64,000 bases of DNA from Crocinitomicaceae bacterium. GTDB taxonomy: Bacteria; Bacteroidota; Bacteroidia; Flavobacteriales_D; Crocinitomicaceae. The position numbers were made by a program, and so were the translations under genes. Positions 33,128 to 41,548 of this stretch are shown piece by piece. The stretch is taken from NCBI GenBank assembly GCA_020436025.1, contig JAGQYP010000008.1, positions 1 through 64,000 on the forward strand, written 5' to 3'. Within the stretch, counting starts at the first letter, position 1, and every line of letters starts with the position of its first letter. The notes under the pieces were generated by a model. It was not told where the DNA came from and did not search any database. It saw nothing but the letters and a program-made list of their open reading frames with translations.

Positions 33128-34594
33128 CTATTTTTTAGTGATTAATGTTGCTGCTATTTTTCCACTTATAATCGCTGGAGGTACTCCAGGCCCGGGTACT
33201 GTCAAATGCCCTGTATAAGTGAGGTTTTTTACTTTTTTCGAGGTCATTTTAGGTTTTAGAAATGCGGTTTGTTTAAGCACATTTGCCAAACCATATGCAT
33301 TCCCTTTGTATGAATTGTATGTTTGAATAAAATCTTTGCCTGTCATACTATGTTTTACAAGAATGGAATCTTGAATAGAAACTCCGGCTAGCTTTTCAAT
33401 TCTATGAATTACTTGATTAAAAAGTATTTCGGCAGTTTCTTCCTCATTCTCGTGATAACCAGGAGGAGTCGGGATCAAAATCATTAGATTTTCTTTACCC
33501 TCAGGTGCTGCCGTTGGATCTGATTTAGAAGTACAGTTCACATAAAATGCTGGCTTATCTGGCCATCCTATGTCACCATAAATCTTTTTCGCATGCTGAT
33601 CGAGGTCTTCGTCAAAAAATAAGTTGTGATGCTGTAGATTGGGAATTTTTTTATCTACTCCAATATAATACAAGAAGGAAGACGGAGCCAGAACTCTGCT
33701 GTCCCAGTATTTTTCATCATAACTTCTAAATTCTTTGGGTAGAATGTGTTGCTCAAAAGCATGATAATCCATGCTTACCAATAGTTCATCTGCCGGATAT
33801 GTTCCTGAGTCAGTTTTGATGGCCTGAATCTTATTGTCTTCAAAAATTACCCCTTGAACTGATTCCCCAGTGTGGAATTCGACGCCTAATTCTTTGGCTA
33901 AACTTTCCATGGCTTTTGAAATCTGATACATTCCACCCATTGGATAGAAAGTTCCAAGATCTAAATCCGCATGATTCATTAAGGTATATAGCGCTGGAAT
34001 GTCATTAGGCATCGCTCCAAGAAACAATACCGGAAATTCTAAGGACTGAACGATTTTTGGATTTTTAAATTTTTGACGAATCAGCTTGGATACAGATTTA
34101 AAAATATCCAACTTGATTCCTGCTTTGATGGTTTGATAGTCGGCAAATTCTAAAATGCTCTTACCTGGTTTGTGAACCATTTTACGCATTCCGATTTCAT
34201 ACTTGATCTTCGCATCATCTAAAAATTCAAACAGAGCTTTTTTCGCACCTTTTTCATGACTTTCAAAAAAATCTCCTAATTTTTCTCTATCTGCATAAAT
34301 ATCCCAAGTCTGATCATCCCATATAATTTGATAACTCGGATCTAATTTGATCAATTGATAGTAATCGTTGGTATGCTTTCCAAAATCCTTGAAGAAATCT
34401 TCAAACACTTCAGGCATCCAGTACCAGGAAGGACCCATGTCAAAATTGAATCCTTGGTCTTGAAGTAAGTTCATACGACCTCCAAGCTGTGGATTTTTTT
34501 CAATCACTACTACTTGGTGACCTTCTTTTGCCAGATAACAGGCTGATGATAAACCTGAGATCCCTCCTCCAACAACGACTACTTGTTTTTTCAT
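33128..34594 (-). CDS. crtI: Phytoene desaturase
   Basis: A 488-residue FAD enzyme that introduces double bonds into phytoene to give lycopene. The N-terminus carries GGGISGLSSACYLAKEG and GGRMNLLQDQGFNFDMGPSWY, and the C-terminus TYTGHLTVPGPGVPPAIISG (the bacterial phytoene desaturase signature). It is the first of the structural pigment genes after the sigma factor and is directly followed by crtB, the usual pairing, so I assign it rather than the paralogue at 30110 as the main phytoene desaturase. The two proteins are clearly homologous but well diverged. Confidence 0.93.
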   Translation of the reverse strand: MKKQVVVVGGGISGLSSACYLAKEGHQVVVIEKNPQLGGRMNLLQDQGFNFDMGPSWYWMPEVFEDFFKDFGKHTNDYYQLIKLDPSYQIIWDDQTWDIYADREKLGDFFESHEKGAKKALFEFLDDAKIKYEIGMRKMVHKPGKSILEFADYQTIKAGIKLDIFKSVSKLIRQKFKNPKIVQSLEFPVLFLGAMPNDIPALYTLMNHADLDLGTFYPMGGMYQISKAMESLAKELGVEFHTGESVQGVIFEDNKIQAIKTDSGTYPADELLVSMDYHAFEQHILPKEFRSYDEKYWDSRVLAPSSFLYYIGVDKKIPNLQHHNLFFDEDLDQHAKKIYGDIGWPDKPAFYVNCTSKSDPTAAPEGKENLMILIPTPPGYHENEEETAEILFNQVIHRIEKLAGVSIQDSILVKHSMTGKDFIQTYNSYKGNAYGLANVLKQTAFLKPKMTSKKVKNLTYTGHLTVPGPGVPPAIISGKIAATLITKK

Positions 34595-34629
34595 TTTAAG
34601 ATTGTTTAATGAATAAGATTAAAAGTTGA

Positions 34630-35139
34630 TCAATTACTAGATTCATAACCATTGCGAAGAAGGTCATCAGAAAGTGTTTTTCGAGCATTAAAAATTCTTG
34701 ATTTTACGGTACCCATTGGAATCCCCATTTCATCTGAAATTTCCTGATAAGAAAATCCCTCATAATTCATCAAAAATGGTTTTCTGATGGATACATTTAG
34801 TGCATCTATTTTCTGTTGAATTTCTTTCTCTTCCAGTTCATCCATTTCAAAAACTCTGTTACCTGAGCTAACTCTATCAGAATAAGCTATTTCATCACCA
34901 TTTTCAACGAATCTTTTATTCTTGTTGTACTGGTTTAAAAAGGCATTTTTCATGATGGTATAAACCCATGATTTTAAGTTTGTTCCAGGCTTGTATTTAC
35001 TTCTGTTTGTCAAAGCTCTGTATATAGCTTCTTGACTTAAATCTTCAGCTGTAAAATCATTTTTTGTAAATCGATATGCCCAAGTTTTTAAGTCTCCTTG
35101 TAGGGCACAAACTGCAGTATTAAATTCTAAAGCGGTCAT
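34630..35139 (-). CDS. ECF RNA polymerase sigma factor of the carotenoid cluster
   Basis: A 169-residue sigma-70 family protein with only regions 2 and 4. Region 2 is at about 15-75 (WAYRFTKNDFTAEDLSQEAIYRA, then LKSWVYTIMKNAFLNQYNK, shortened here to AEDLSQEAIYRA and SWVYTIMKNAF). Region 4 is at about 110-160 with a helix-turn-helix (YEGFSYQEISDEMGIPMGTVKSRIF core GIPMGTVKSRI). No anti-sigma gene is adjacent. It lies between the CarH-like regulator and crtI, 35 bp before crtI, and has a good housekeeping promoter. It probably drives pigment genes here or elsewhere in the genome. The light-dependent link to the regulator is an inference from gene order. Confidence 0.92.
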   Translation of the reverse strand: MTALEFNTAVCALQGDLKTWAYRFTKNDFTAEDLSQEAIYRALTNRSKYKPGTNLKSWVYTIMKNAFLNQYNKNKRFVENGDEIAYSDRVSSGNRVFEMDELEEKEIQQKIDALNVSIRKPFLMNYEGFSYQEISDEMGIPMGTVKSRIFNARKTLSDDLLRNGYESSN

Positions 35140-35174
35140 AATTTTAATTTAAAAAATGTTTAACAAAAAACTTT

Positions 35175-35291
35175 AAAGACTAAACAAAAATAAATCAAAA
35201 TTTTGTAACGTTCAAAGAAAAATCAAAAAAAGTGAACAAAATATGTTTATGTTGAGAAAAAGATTAACAAAAAACAAAAAAGATTAAACAA
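35175..35291 (-). promoter_or_regulatory. Three copies of AAAGAYTAA(A)CAA upstream of the sigma factor gene
   Basis: On the plus strand AAAGACTAAACAA (35175-35187), AAAGATTAACAA (35259-35270) and AAAGATTAAACAA (35279-35291). The first overlaps the -7 element of the sigma factor promoter and the other two lie upstream. They are candidate binding sites for the CarH-like regulator encoded next door. Confidence 0.45.
35185..35216 (-). promoter_or_regulatory. Promoter of the sigma factor / crt operon
   Basis: On the minus strand TTTG (35216-35213), then 20 bases, then TATTTTTG (35192-35185) fit the Bacteroidota consensus. The start codon at 35139 is about 45 bases downstream of the -7 element. 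Confidence 0.7.
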
Positions 35292-35377
35292 TAATTATGC
35301 AGTCGAAAGCCTGTAAATCTGAGGCATTTGAGATTTCAATGCAACAAGAGAAGAGGGAAATTTTTTTTTTGAATTTT

Positions 35378-36250
35378 TTAGATATCCAACAAAATTCCTG
35401 TAGAAAGTATTTTTTTGACCCCAGTTGGAAGTTCATCATCAGCTAGACTATCAATTTGAAATCCTCCAGCGTAGATCGATGTTTTATGCTTAGGTTTTGT
35501 TTGAATGGATTTAAGATGGCTGATTATATGGCTTTTGTTTATTCTGGTAATAAATGAAGTCACAATCGCATCGGGCTGGACTTGATCAATAGCTTTAATT
35601 AGATCGTTTAATGGAACGGTTTGCCCTAGATAATAAGTATATTTTCCTGTAGATCTGATAATATAATTGTATAAAAGAACAGAAATCTCATGTAATTCAT
35701 GTTCAGGAAGGTAAATCAAGATTTTTCGATGATTCTTATTCGGGATTTTCAATTGGTCAATACGACTTACTAGCTTTTGTCTAATCAAATTGGTAATGAA
35801 ATGTTCCTGAACCGGAGTGATGGATCCCACCTTCCACATGATACCAATGCGCTCAACGAACGGAAACAAATATTTGATGAAAGTATCTAGAACTCCAAAA
35901 GTGTCAAACAAATATTCTAGTTCAGATGAAAATTTCTCTTCGTCCAATTCAATCATGGAAAGAATCAGAATATCAAATATGGCATCTTGTTCTCCACGAA
36001 CATGGAGATTATCTTCCAATAGTTGAATTCTTTCTTCTTTTGGCATTTCCACAATTTTGGAAATTTTATGCCCATTTTTATTAAGAATTGCTACCAATAA
36101 CAAATTCTTCAGATCTTTGTCTGAATACAATCTAATATTCGTATCCGTGCGGTCAGGAGAGATCAGATTATAACGTCTTTCCCAAATACGAATCGTATGC
36201 GCTTTGATCCCAGAAAGTTGTTCTAAGTCTTTTATTTTATAATTTCCCAT
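35378..36250 (-). CDS. CarH/LitR-type MerR regulator with B12-binding photoreceptor domain
   Basis: A 290-residue transcription factor. Residues 1-70 are a MerR-type winged helix (YKIKDLEQLSGIKAHTIRIW, RRYNLISPDRTDTNIRLYS). A helical bundle follows with W139-x9-E149-H150 (MWKVGSITPVQEH), the exact Wx9EH cap motif that shields adenosylcobalamin in CarH. The cobalamin-binding fold starts near 175. His187 in ELHEIS is the likely lower axial ligand, 41 residues separate the following Ser from the SxT-position Ser, and a GG pair ends the pattern (YAGGF). In CarH, dark tetramers repress pigment genes and light breaks the Co-C bond to free them. Its place directly upstream of the sigma factor and crt genes fits that role. 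Confidence 0.9.
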   Translation of the reverse strand: MGNYKIKDLEQLSGIKAHTIRIWERRYNLISPDRTDTNIRLYSDKDLKNLLLVAILNKNGHKISKIVEMPKEERIQLLEDNLHVRGEQDAIFDILILSMIELDEEKFSSELEYLFDTFGVLDTFIKYLFPFVERIGIMWKVGSITPVQEHFITNLIRQKLVSRIDQLKIPNKNHRKILIYLPEHELHEISVLLYNYIIRSTGKYTYYLGQTVPLNDLIKAIDQVQPDAIVTSFITRINKSHIISHLKSIQTKPKHKTSIYAGGFQIDSLADDELPTGVKKILSTGILLDI

Positions 36251-36441
36251 ATCACGTTTCCAAAATCTCTGTTTCGAAAAAATTCAATTCAGTATTTTAG
36301 CAGTTCCTTGAATAACAATAAAGTTTAAAAATTGTTCAATTTCATTTTTCTGAATTAAGAGAGAACAAAAAATTCCTGATTCTCTTTCCATAGTTCCTTC
36401 GGTTTCAGTTCAAAAAGGCCAAAAGAATCTAAAGTTTCACC

Positions 36442-36470
36442 TTGAGGTAAATTGATTATTTATATCTTTG
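36442..36470 (+). promoter_or_regulatory. Promoter of the lipoprotein gene at 36486
   Basis: TTG (36442-36444), 18 bases, then TATCTTTG (36463-36470), a full match to the Bacteroidota consensus. The ATG follows 15 bases later at 36486. Confidence 0.75.
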
Positions 36471-36485
36471 TTCAAATTTTGAAAC

Positions 36486-37052
36486 ATGAAGAAGTTTGCC
36501 ACATTAATCGTAGTTGCATCTATTGGGTTTTTCACTGCCTGTGGAGGCGAAGAAGATATGCCGAAAAAAGAAGGCGGAGAAGAACAAGTTGATTTGGATG
36601 GTTTTGAAGAACTACCAATGAAAGAATATGATCTGAATATTTCTTTGATGTTGCCTACCAAAGAAACTGCTGTAGGAACGGTTAAGCCTCAAGTGGATCA
36701 CGAAGATGGTGGTTTTAAGTGGGTGGTTTCGGTTGGACCAACGTTCGGATTTACAATTGAAGATTTTGGTAGTGAAGGAAATCTTATCCAAAGACATAAA
36801 GAAAGATTAGCCGAAAAAGAATTTTTTCATGTGGAATATGTTCAAGAAGAAGGAAATGTGATTCTCTACAAAAGACTACTTAAATACGATGGAAAGGTGG
36901 AAGACACTGAAAAGAAAAACGTCTATTTTGTATTCGGAGAATTCCAGATTGGAAATGTAAACTACAATATTAAATCTACGGAAGAAGGTTTGTTCAAGCC
37001 TGAAGCAGAGGAATTAATGAATACTATCAAATCGATCAAAGTAAACGAGTAA
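36486..37052 (+). CDS. Hypothetical lipoprotein
   Basis: A 188-residue lipoprotein: basic start (MKK), hydrophobic segment and a lipobox ending in Cys19 (FFTAC), followed by GG and acidic residues (GGEEDMPKKEGGEEQ). The mature part has alternating beta strands (VGTVKPQVDHEDGGFKWVV, NVILYKRLLKYDG) and reads as a single soluble domain of unknown family. It has its own well-formed promoter and is convergent with the adenylate cyclase gene, which ends 10 bp away. Function unknown. Confidence 0.8.
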   Translation: MKKFATLIVVASIGFFTACGGEEDMPKKEGGEEQVDLDGFEELPMKEYDLNISLMLPTKETAVGTVKPQVDHEDGGFKWVVSVGPTFGFTIEDFGSEGNLIQRHKERLAEKEFFHVEYVQEEGNVILYKRLLKYDGKVEDTEKKNVYFVFGEFQIGNVNYNIKSTEEGLFKPEAEELMNTIKSIKVNE

Positions 37053-37062
37053 TTCACTCTAA

Positions 37063-39156
37063 TTACTTTATCCCTTCTACAAAGTACATTTTGATTTTAC
37101 CTTTGTTCTTGGCCTCGATTTCACCGCGGAATGTGCAGTTGAAATGATCTTTCACTAAAATATAGGTGTTTTCCGAGATGTTTACTTTACTCGGTTCACC
37201 ACTACTCTCCATTCTGCTTGCCACATTTACAGCGTCCCCCCAGATATCATAAGAGTATTTGTGTTTTCCAATTACTCCTGCTACAATGTGGCCTGTATTG
37301 ATCCCCACACGAATATCCCATTCGGGTAATCCAAGTTCTTTTTTCTCACGATTAAATTCTTTCATGAACTCAACAATCTCTAGTCCAGCTTTTACCGCAT
37401 CGATTGGATTGGTTTCATTTATCTCTGGGATGCCACCTGCAGCCATATAAGCATCTCCAATGGTTTTAATTTTTTCGAGTGTGTTATTTTTACTAATCTC
37501 ATCAAATTTTGCAAAACAGGTATTCAGCTCTTTTACCAATTCTTCCGGAGTCAAACTTTCTGCGATTTTCGTAAACCCTTTAAAGTCGGTAAAGAGTATG
37601 GTGGATTTTTCGAATTCATCAATGATGATAGGGTCCTTTTGCTTCACCAATACTCCAAATGGACCTTTGGATTTGATCCTAACTGCAATGGATTCTGGAA
37701 GAATGTTTAATATGAGTTCTTTATTTCTTTTGTTCGACTTTTTTACATAAAGGAAGAGGATTATGAAAAAAATGGCTAAAACTCCTATAAACCAATTAAC
37801 ATACATTCTAAGTCGATTCCTTTCTTCAGCTAATTCCTTCTCGGTCTGTATTTGCCTTAATGCAATTTCTTTTTCCTGAATTTGTTCTTTTTGAGAATTT
37901 ACTAATTTGTAGCCATCTTTCTTAGATTTATATTCCACCACATTTTTGGCTTCACGGAACCAATGAATGATACTCTCTTTATTTCTTTCCTTAAACTTCC
38001 TTAGTTCATCTAACTCAGATTTTTTTTCGATATAGCTTTTCAAATAGATAATGGCTTTGTTTTTTTTCCCTATTTCTTCAGCACAATACCCTAGATTTCC
38101 CAAAACTTCCAGTTCCTCCTCTGGGCTTAGATTTTCTTTAAACTTCTCAAATATTTTTTCATAATTAACGTAAGCCTTTTTGTAGTTTTGATTTACAAAG
38201 TACATATTCGCCGTATACATCAGGATCTTCTTGTAAGAATCATCCCCTTGAGAGTTTGCAAAATTATTGAGATAGGATTGAACTAGATCCGGAAGATTAT
38301 CATACAATTTGTTCTCAAACGAAAATTTAATTTTGGCTTCCAATATTTTTCTTTTGGACCTTTCATCTTTCGAGTTAGACCTTTCCAAAATATCAAATAA
38401 ATATTTGTATTTCAGTCCTCTGTCAAGTTTTAACTGAGCTAGGTTGACATAAGCTTCAATCTTTTTGTCGATTGACAGTTTTGTAGAATAACCTCGTACA
38501 TTTTGTTCAAGTAGTGCCAAACATTCAACATATTGTTTTAACTCGTAGTTTGCCCGAACTAGAAGCTTATTGAATTCATACAAAACGGAATCTTTTACAT
38601 TTTTCTCATCTGCAGCTAATTCAATTTCCTTCATGTTCGATTTGATCACGGTAATTGTACTTCGTACAGACTGATCCATGAGTAAAAAACAATTCGCATA
38701 TTCATATATTTCCTGAAGGAATAAACTGTCTTTTCTTTTTAAATCGAGTTTTCTCTTGAAATAAATCGTAGCATATTCATAAATACCTAGACCATAAAGT
38801 CCATGAGCTATATTTCCAAATCCAAATGCTAAATTTTCTTGGTCTTTTTCAATTTCCCAATTATCAATAATCTGAAGATTTGCAATCAAATAGGTGGCAG
38901 TTCCGGTAAATCGAATGGAATCTATTTTTCCAGTTCTCCGTATTTTAACCTGATTAACCGCGTAATCTGCAAGGGATTTTGTGCTTTTTGTATATTTTTC
39001 TGATTCTCTCTTTAATCGACCAATTTCCTTTAAATCAGTAAATTTGCTATCGTAAGAAATTTTAATCAACCTATTCCTTAATTCAGCTTCTGAGTTTTGA
39101 GAGTAGAGTAGACTCTGACTTAAGATTAAAAATAGTATCAGAGATAATAATTTCAT
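37063..39156 (-). CDS. Adenylate cyclase (class III) with TPR sensor region
   Basis: A 697-residue membrane protein. It has a signal peptide (1-19, ending LLYSQ). Residues about 90-410 are TPR-like helical repeats in the periplasm. A coiled coil at about 415-455 and one membrane helix at about 458-478 (WFIGVLAIFFIILFLYV) lead to a cytoplasmic class III cyclase domain at about 515-697. The metal-binding Asp524 (FTDFKGFT) and Asp568 (IGDAYMA) are present. Lys564 and Asp637 (YDIWGDAVN) are the adenine-selecting pair, so ATP rather than GTP is the likely substrate and cAMP the product. The gene starts 2 bp after the moxR stop, so it should be co-expressed with moxR. Confidence 0.9.
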   Translation of the reverse strand: MKLLSLILFLILSQSLLYSQNSEAELRNRLIKISYDSKFTDLKEIGRLKRESEKYTKSTKSLADYAVNQVKIRRTGKIDSIRFTGTATYLIANLQIIDNWEIEKDQENLAFGFGNIAHGLYGLGIYEYATIYFKRKLDLKRKDSLFLQEIYEYANCFLLMDQSVRSTITVIKSNMKEIELAADEKNVKDSVLYEFNKLLVRANYELKQYVECLALLEQNVRGYSTKLSIDKKIEAYVNLAQLKLDRGLKYKYLFDILERSNSKDERSKRKILEAKIKFSFENKLYDNLPDLVQSYLNNFANSQGDDSYKKILMYTANMYFVNQNYKKAYVNYEKIFEKFKENLSPEEELEVLGNLGYCAEEIGKKNKAIIYLKSYIEKKSELDELRKFKERNKESIIHWFREAKNVVEYKSKKDGYKLVNSQKEQIQEKEIALRQIQTEKELAEERNRLRMYVNWFIGVLAIFFIILFLYVKKSNKRNKELILNILPESIAVRIKSKGPFGVLVKQKDPIIIDEFEKSTILFTDFKGFTKIAESLTPEELVKELNTCFAKFDEISKNNTLEKIKTIGDAYMAAGGIPEINETNPIDAVKAGLEIVEFMKEFNREKKELGLPEWDIRVGINTGHIVAGVIGKHKYSYDIWGDAVNVASRMESSGEPSKVNISENTYILVKDHFNCTFRGEIEAKNKGKIKMYFVEGIK

Positions 39157-39158
39157 TA

Positions 39159-40121
39159 TTACAATAATTCTTGGATGATTCTTTCAATGGAATAACCTTC
39201 TGCCTCAGCCTTGTAATTTCTTACAATTCTGTGTCTCAAAATAGGCTCTGCAACTGCCTTCACATTTTCTATGTCTGGAGAGTATTTCCCATTAATTGCG
39301 GCATGTGCTTTTGCTCCTATGATCAAATATTGTGAAGCTCTTGGTCCTGCTCCCCATGACAAATATTTTTTAGTGATTTCCGGAGAAGTTTCCAGATTTC
39401 TAGTCTTATTCGAGAGTCTTACTGCATATTCTATCACGTTATCAGCTACAGGCATTCTACGAATCAAATCCTGAAAATAAAGTATTTCCTCTCCGCTGAT
39501 AATTTCCTTCTTTTCTATCTCTAAATTGGAGGTAGTGGCTTTAACAATTGTAATCTCGTCTTCTATGGATGGATAATCTACCCAAATGTTGAACATGAAA
39601 CGGTCCAACTGAGCCTCAGGCAGGGGATAAGTTCCTTCTTGTTCGATGGGGTTTTGTGTAGCCAAAACAAAAAATGGCTTATCCAATTCATGTTTTATCC
39701 CGGCAGTGGTTACATTTTTTTCCTGCATTGCTTCAAGAAGTGCAGCTTGCGTTTTGGGAGGAGTTCTATTGATCTCATCCGCCAAAATAATATTAGAAAA
39801 AATAGGCCCCTTAATAAATTTGAATTGTCTGTTTTCATCCAATATTTCGGAACCAATAATGTCTGATGGCATCAAATCCGGTGTAAACTGAATTCTCTTA
39901 AAACTTAACCCTAAAACATCGGAAATCGTACTAACTAACAAGGTTTTAGCCAGACCAGGCACTCCAACAAGCAAGCAATGCCCTTTACTGAAAATTGAAA
40001 TCAAAACTTGATCAACAACATCGTCTTGCCCAATGATCACTTTATGAATTTCACCTTTAAGATCCTTGTATTTTTGAACTAATGCATCAAGTTCTTCTGC
40101 GTCTGATTTGTATGCTGCCAT
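39159..40121 (-). CDS. MoxR family AAA+ ATPase
   Basis: A 320-residue cytoplasmic ATPase. Walker A is GVPGLAKT (near residue 54), Walker B is IILADEIN (near 113), and sensor 1 is FFVLATQNPIEQEGTYPLPE. The lid domain is at about 215-320. MoxR proteins act as chaperones that mature partner proteins, often von Willebrand A proteins encoded close by (BatA/DUF58 operons). Here the usual DUF58 and Bat genes are missing from both sides. Instead the gene lies between surA and an adenylate cyclase gene, 65 bp after the former and 2 bp before the latter. The partner is therefore unknown. Confidence 0.92.
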   Translation of the reverse strand: MAAYKSDAEELDALVQKYKDLKGEIHKVIIGQDDVVDQVLISIFSKGHCLLVGVPGLAKTLLVSTISDVLGLSFKRIQFTPDLMPSDIIGSEILDENRQFKFIKGPIFSNIILADEINRTPPKTQAALLEAMQEKNVTTAGIKHELDKPFFVLATQNPIEQEGTYPLPEAQLDRFMFNIWVDYPSIEDEITIVKATTSNLEIEKKEIISGEEILYFQDLIRRMPVADNVIEYAVRLSNKTRNLETSPEITKKYLSWGAGPRASQYLIIGAKAHAAINGKYSPDIENVKAVAEPILRHRIVRNYKAEAEGYSIERIIQELL

Positions 40122-40186
40122 AATTGTAAAATGTTCCTAAAAATAATGAAATTCAAATAGTAAGCTGAATCATTTTAATCTAAATC

Positions 40187-41548
40187 CTAATCGATGGTCT
40201 TAAACCAGTTGTACTTAAATGGACAATTTTTATAATCTTCATCCATGTAAATAAAGATATTTTGAATATTCTCGTTGATCCAATCGTCTATAACTTTTTG
40301 TTTTTTCTCGTTGAGTGTCGCATCCTGAATCAAACTGTAATCGTCACGCATGTTGGCTCGATGAGGTTTTGTACGATCATCCAGTCTTAGAATTCTGATC
40401 CCGGGCTTTCTTTGAACTAAATCCATGTATTGTGTGGGCTTAGAAATCTCACCCAATTTTAGCTGATCCACTAAGATACTCATCTCGGGATCCATCTGAT
40501 TTAAATCCTGAACGTCCCATTTAATATCTCCTGTATAAGGATTCATCAACATTCCTTTGGTTGCCTTATTGTCTGCATCGTTCGAATATTCCTGAATGGC
40601 TTCCTCAAAGGTTATTTCTCCTTTTTTAATTCGGCTGTAAGCTTCATTCATGGTTTTGTTTAATCGCATGAACTCATAATCCGAAACTTGAGCTGTAATC
40701 AGGATATGACGACAATGGTAATCGTCTCCTCTTCTTTCAATCAGCTCTAAAATGTGAAAACCAAAGGATGACTCGAAAACTTCCGAAATTTCACCTTCAC
40801 CCAAAGTAAATGCCACTTCTTCAAATTCTGGAACCATGCTTCCTCGAGTTGCCCAACCTAAATCCCCTCCATTTCTGGCACTTCCTGGGTCTTCGGACCA
40901 TATGTGTGCACCTCCTGAAAAGGAAATATCTCCTGATACAATCTGTTTTCTATAGCCGTTCAGCTTATCTCTCGCATAGGCCTTGTCTTCATTACTGATT
41001 TCTGGAAAAATAGTAATCTGTGAAAGGGTCACATGAGAGTTGATCAACGGAAGGCTATCCAGTGGAACTGCATTGTAAAAATCCTCAATTTCCTTGGGTG
41101 TTACAACAACATTTTCAGTAATGGTTCCTTGCATTTGTTGGGCCGTCATCATGTCACTGATTTGTACTCTAAATTTGTCCTTGATCTGTGCGATAGACAT
41201 TCCGTAAAAATTTTCCATCTCATCTTTTCCTCCTGGAAACTTTTGCATGATCATGTTTACTCTGGTATTCAATTCTTGCTCCACTTGCCCTTCTGGCGCA
41301 TAAATAGAATCGATTTCTGCCCGAGCCAACATAAGCTTTTGAATCATGATTTCTTCCAGGATGTAACAATCACTTTCATCATTGACATTGATGTTTTCCT
41401 TAATCGCCTGAAGTTTTCTGGCTTGGATGTCTGAAAGCATAACTATTTTATCCGCTGCACGCGCAACAATCTTATCAATGATGAGTTTTTGCCCCGCAGC
41501 ATAGCTCAATGGAAGTAATAGTATGAATAAACTAACGTATCGTAACAT
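40187..41548 (-). CDS. surA: SurA-like periplasmic peptidyl-prolyl isomerase
   Basis: A 453-residue periplasmic chaperone with a signal peptide (1-19, ending SYAAG). Residues about 20-165 are the SurA N-terminal helical domain (IVARAADKIVMLSDIQARKL core). Two parvulin (PpiC) domains follow: about 170-272 (GGDLGWATRGSMVPEFEEVAF, SSFGFHILELIERRG in part) and about 275-380. It should help outer membrane proteins fold on their way to the Bam complex. The gene's first bases overlap the end of the preceding SurA-N-like lipoprotein gene by 17 bp. The first parvulin domain is the better conserved of the two. Confidence 0.92.
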   Translation of the reverse strand: MLRYVSLFILLLPLSYAAGQKLIIDKIVARAADKIVMLSDIQARKLQAIKENINVNDESDCYILEEIMIQKLMLARAEIDSIYAPEGQVEQELNTRVNMIMQKFPGGKDEMENFYGMSIAQIKDKFRVQISDMMTAQQMQGTITENVVVTPKEIEDFYNAVPLDSLPLINSHVTLSQITIFPEISNEDKAYARDKLNGYRKQIVSGDISFSGGAHIWSEDPGSARNGGDLGWATRGSMVPEFEEVAFTLGEGEISEVFESSFGFHILELIERRGDDYHCRHILITAQVSDYEFMRLNKTMNEAYSRIKKGEITFEEAIQEYSNDADNKATKGMLMNPYTGDIKWDVQDLNQMDPEMSILVDQLKLGEISKPTQYMDLVQRKPGIRILRLDDRTKPHRANMRDDYSLIQDATLNEKKQKVIDDWINENIQNIFIYMDEDYKNCPFKYNWFKTID

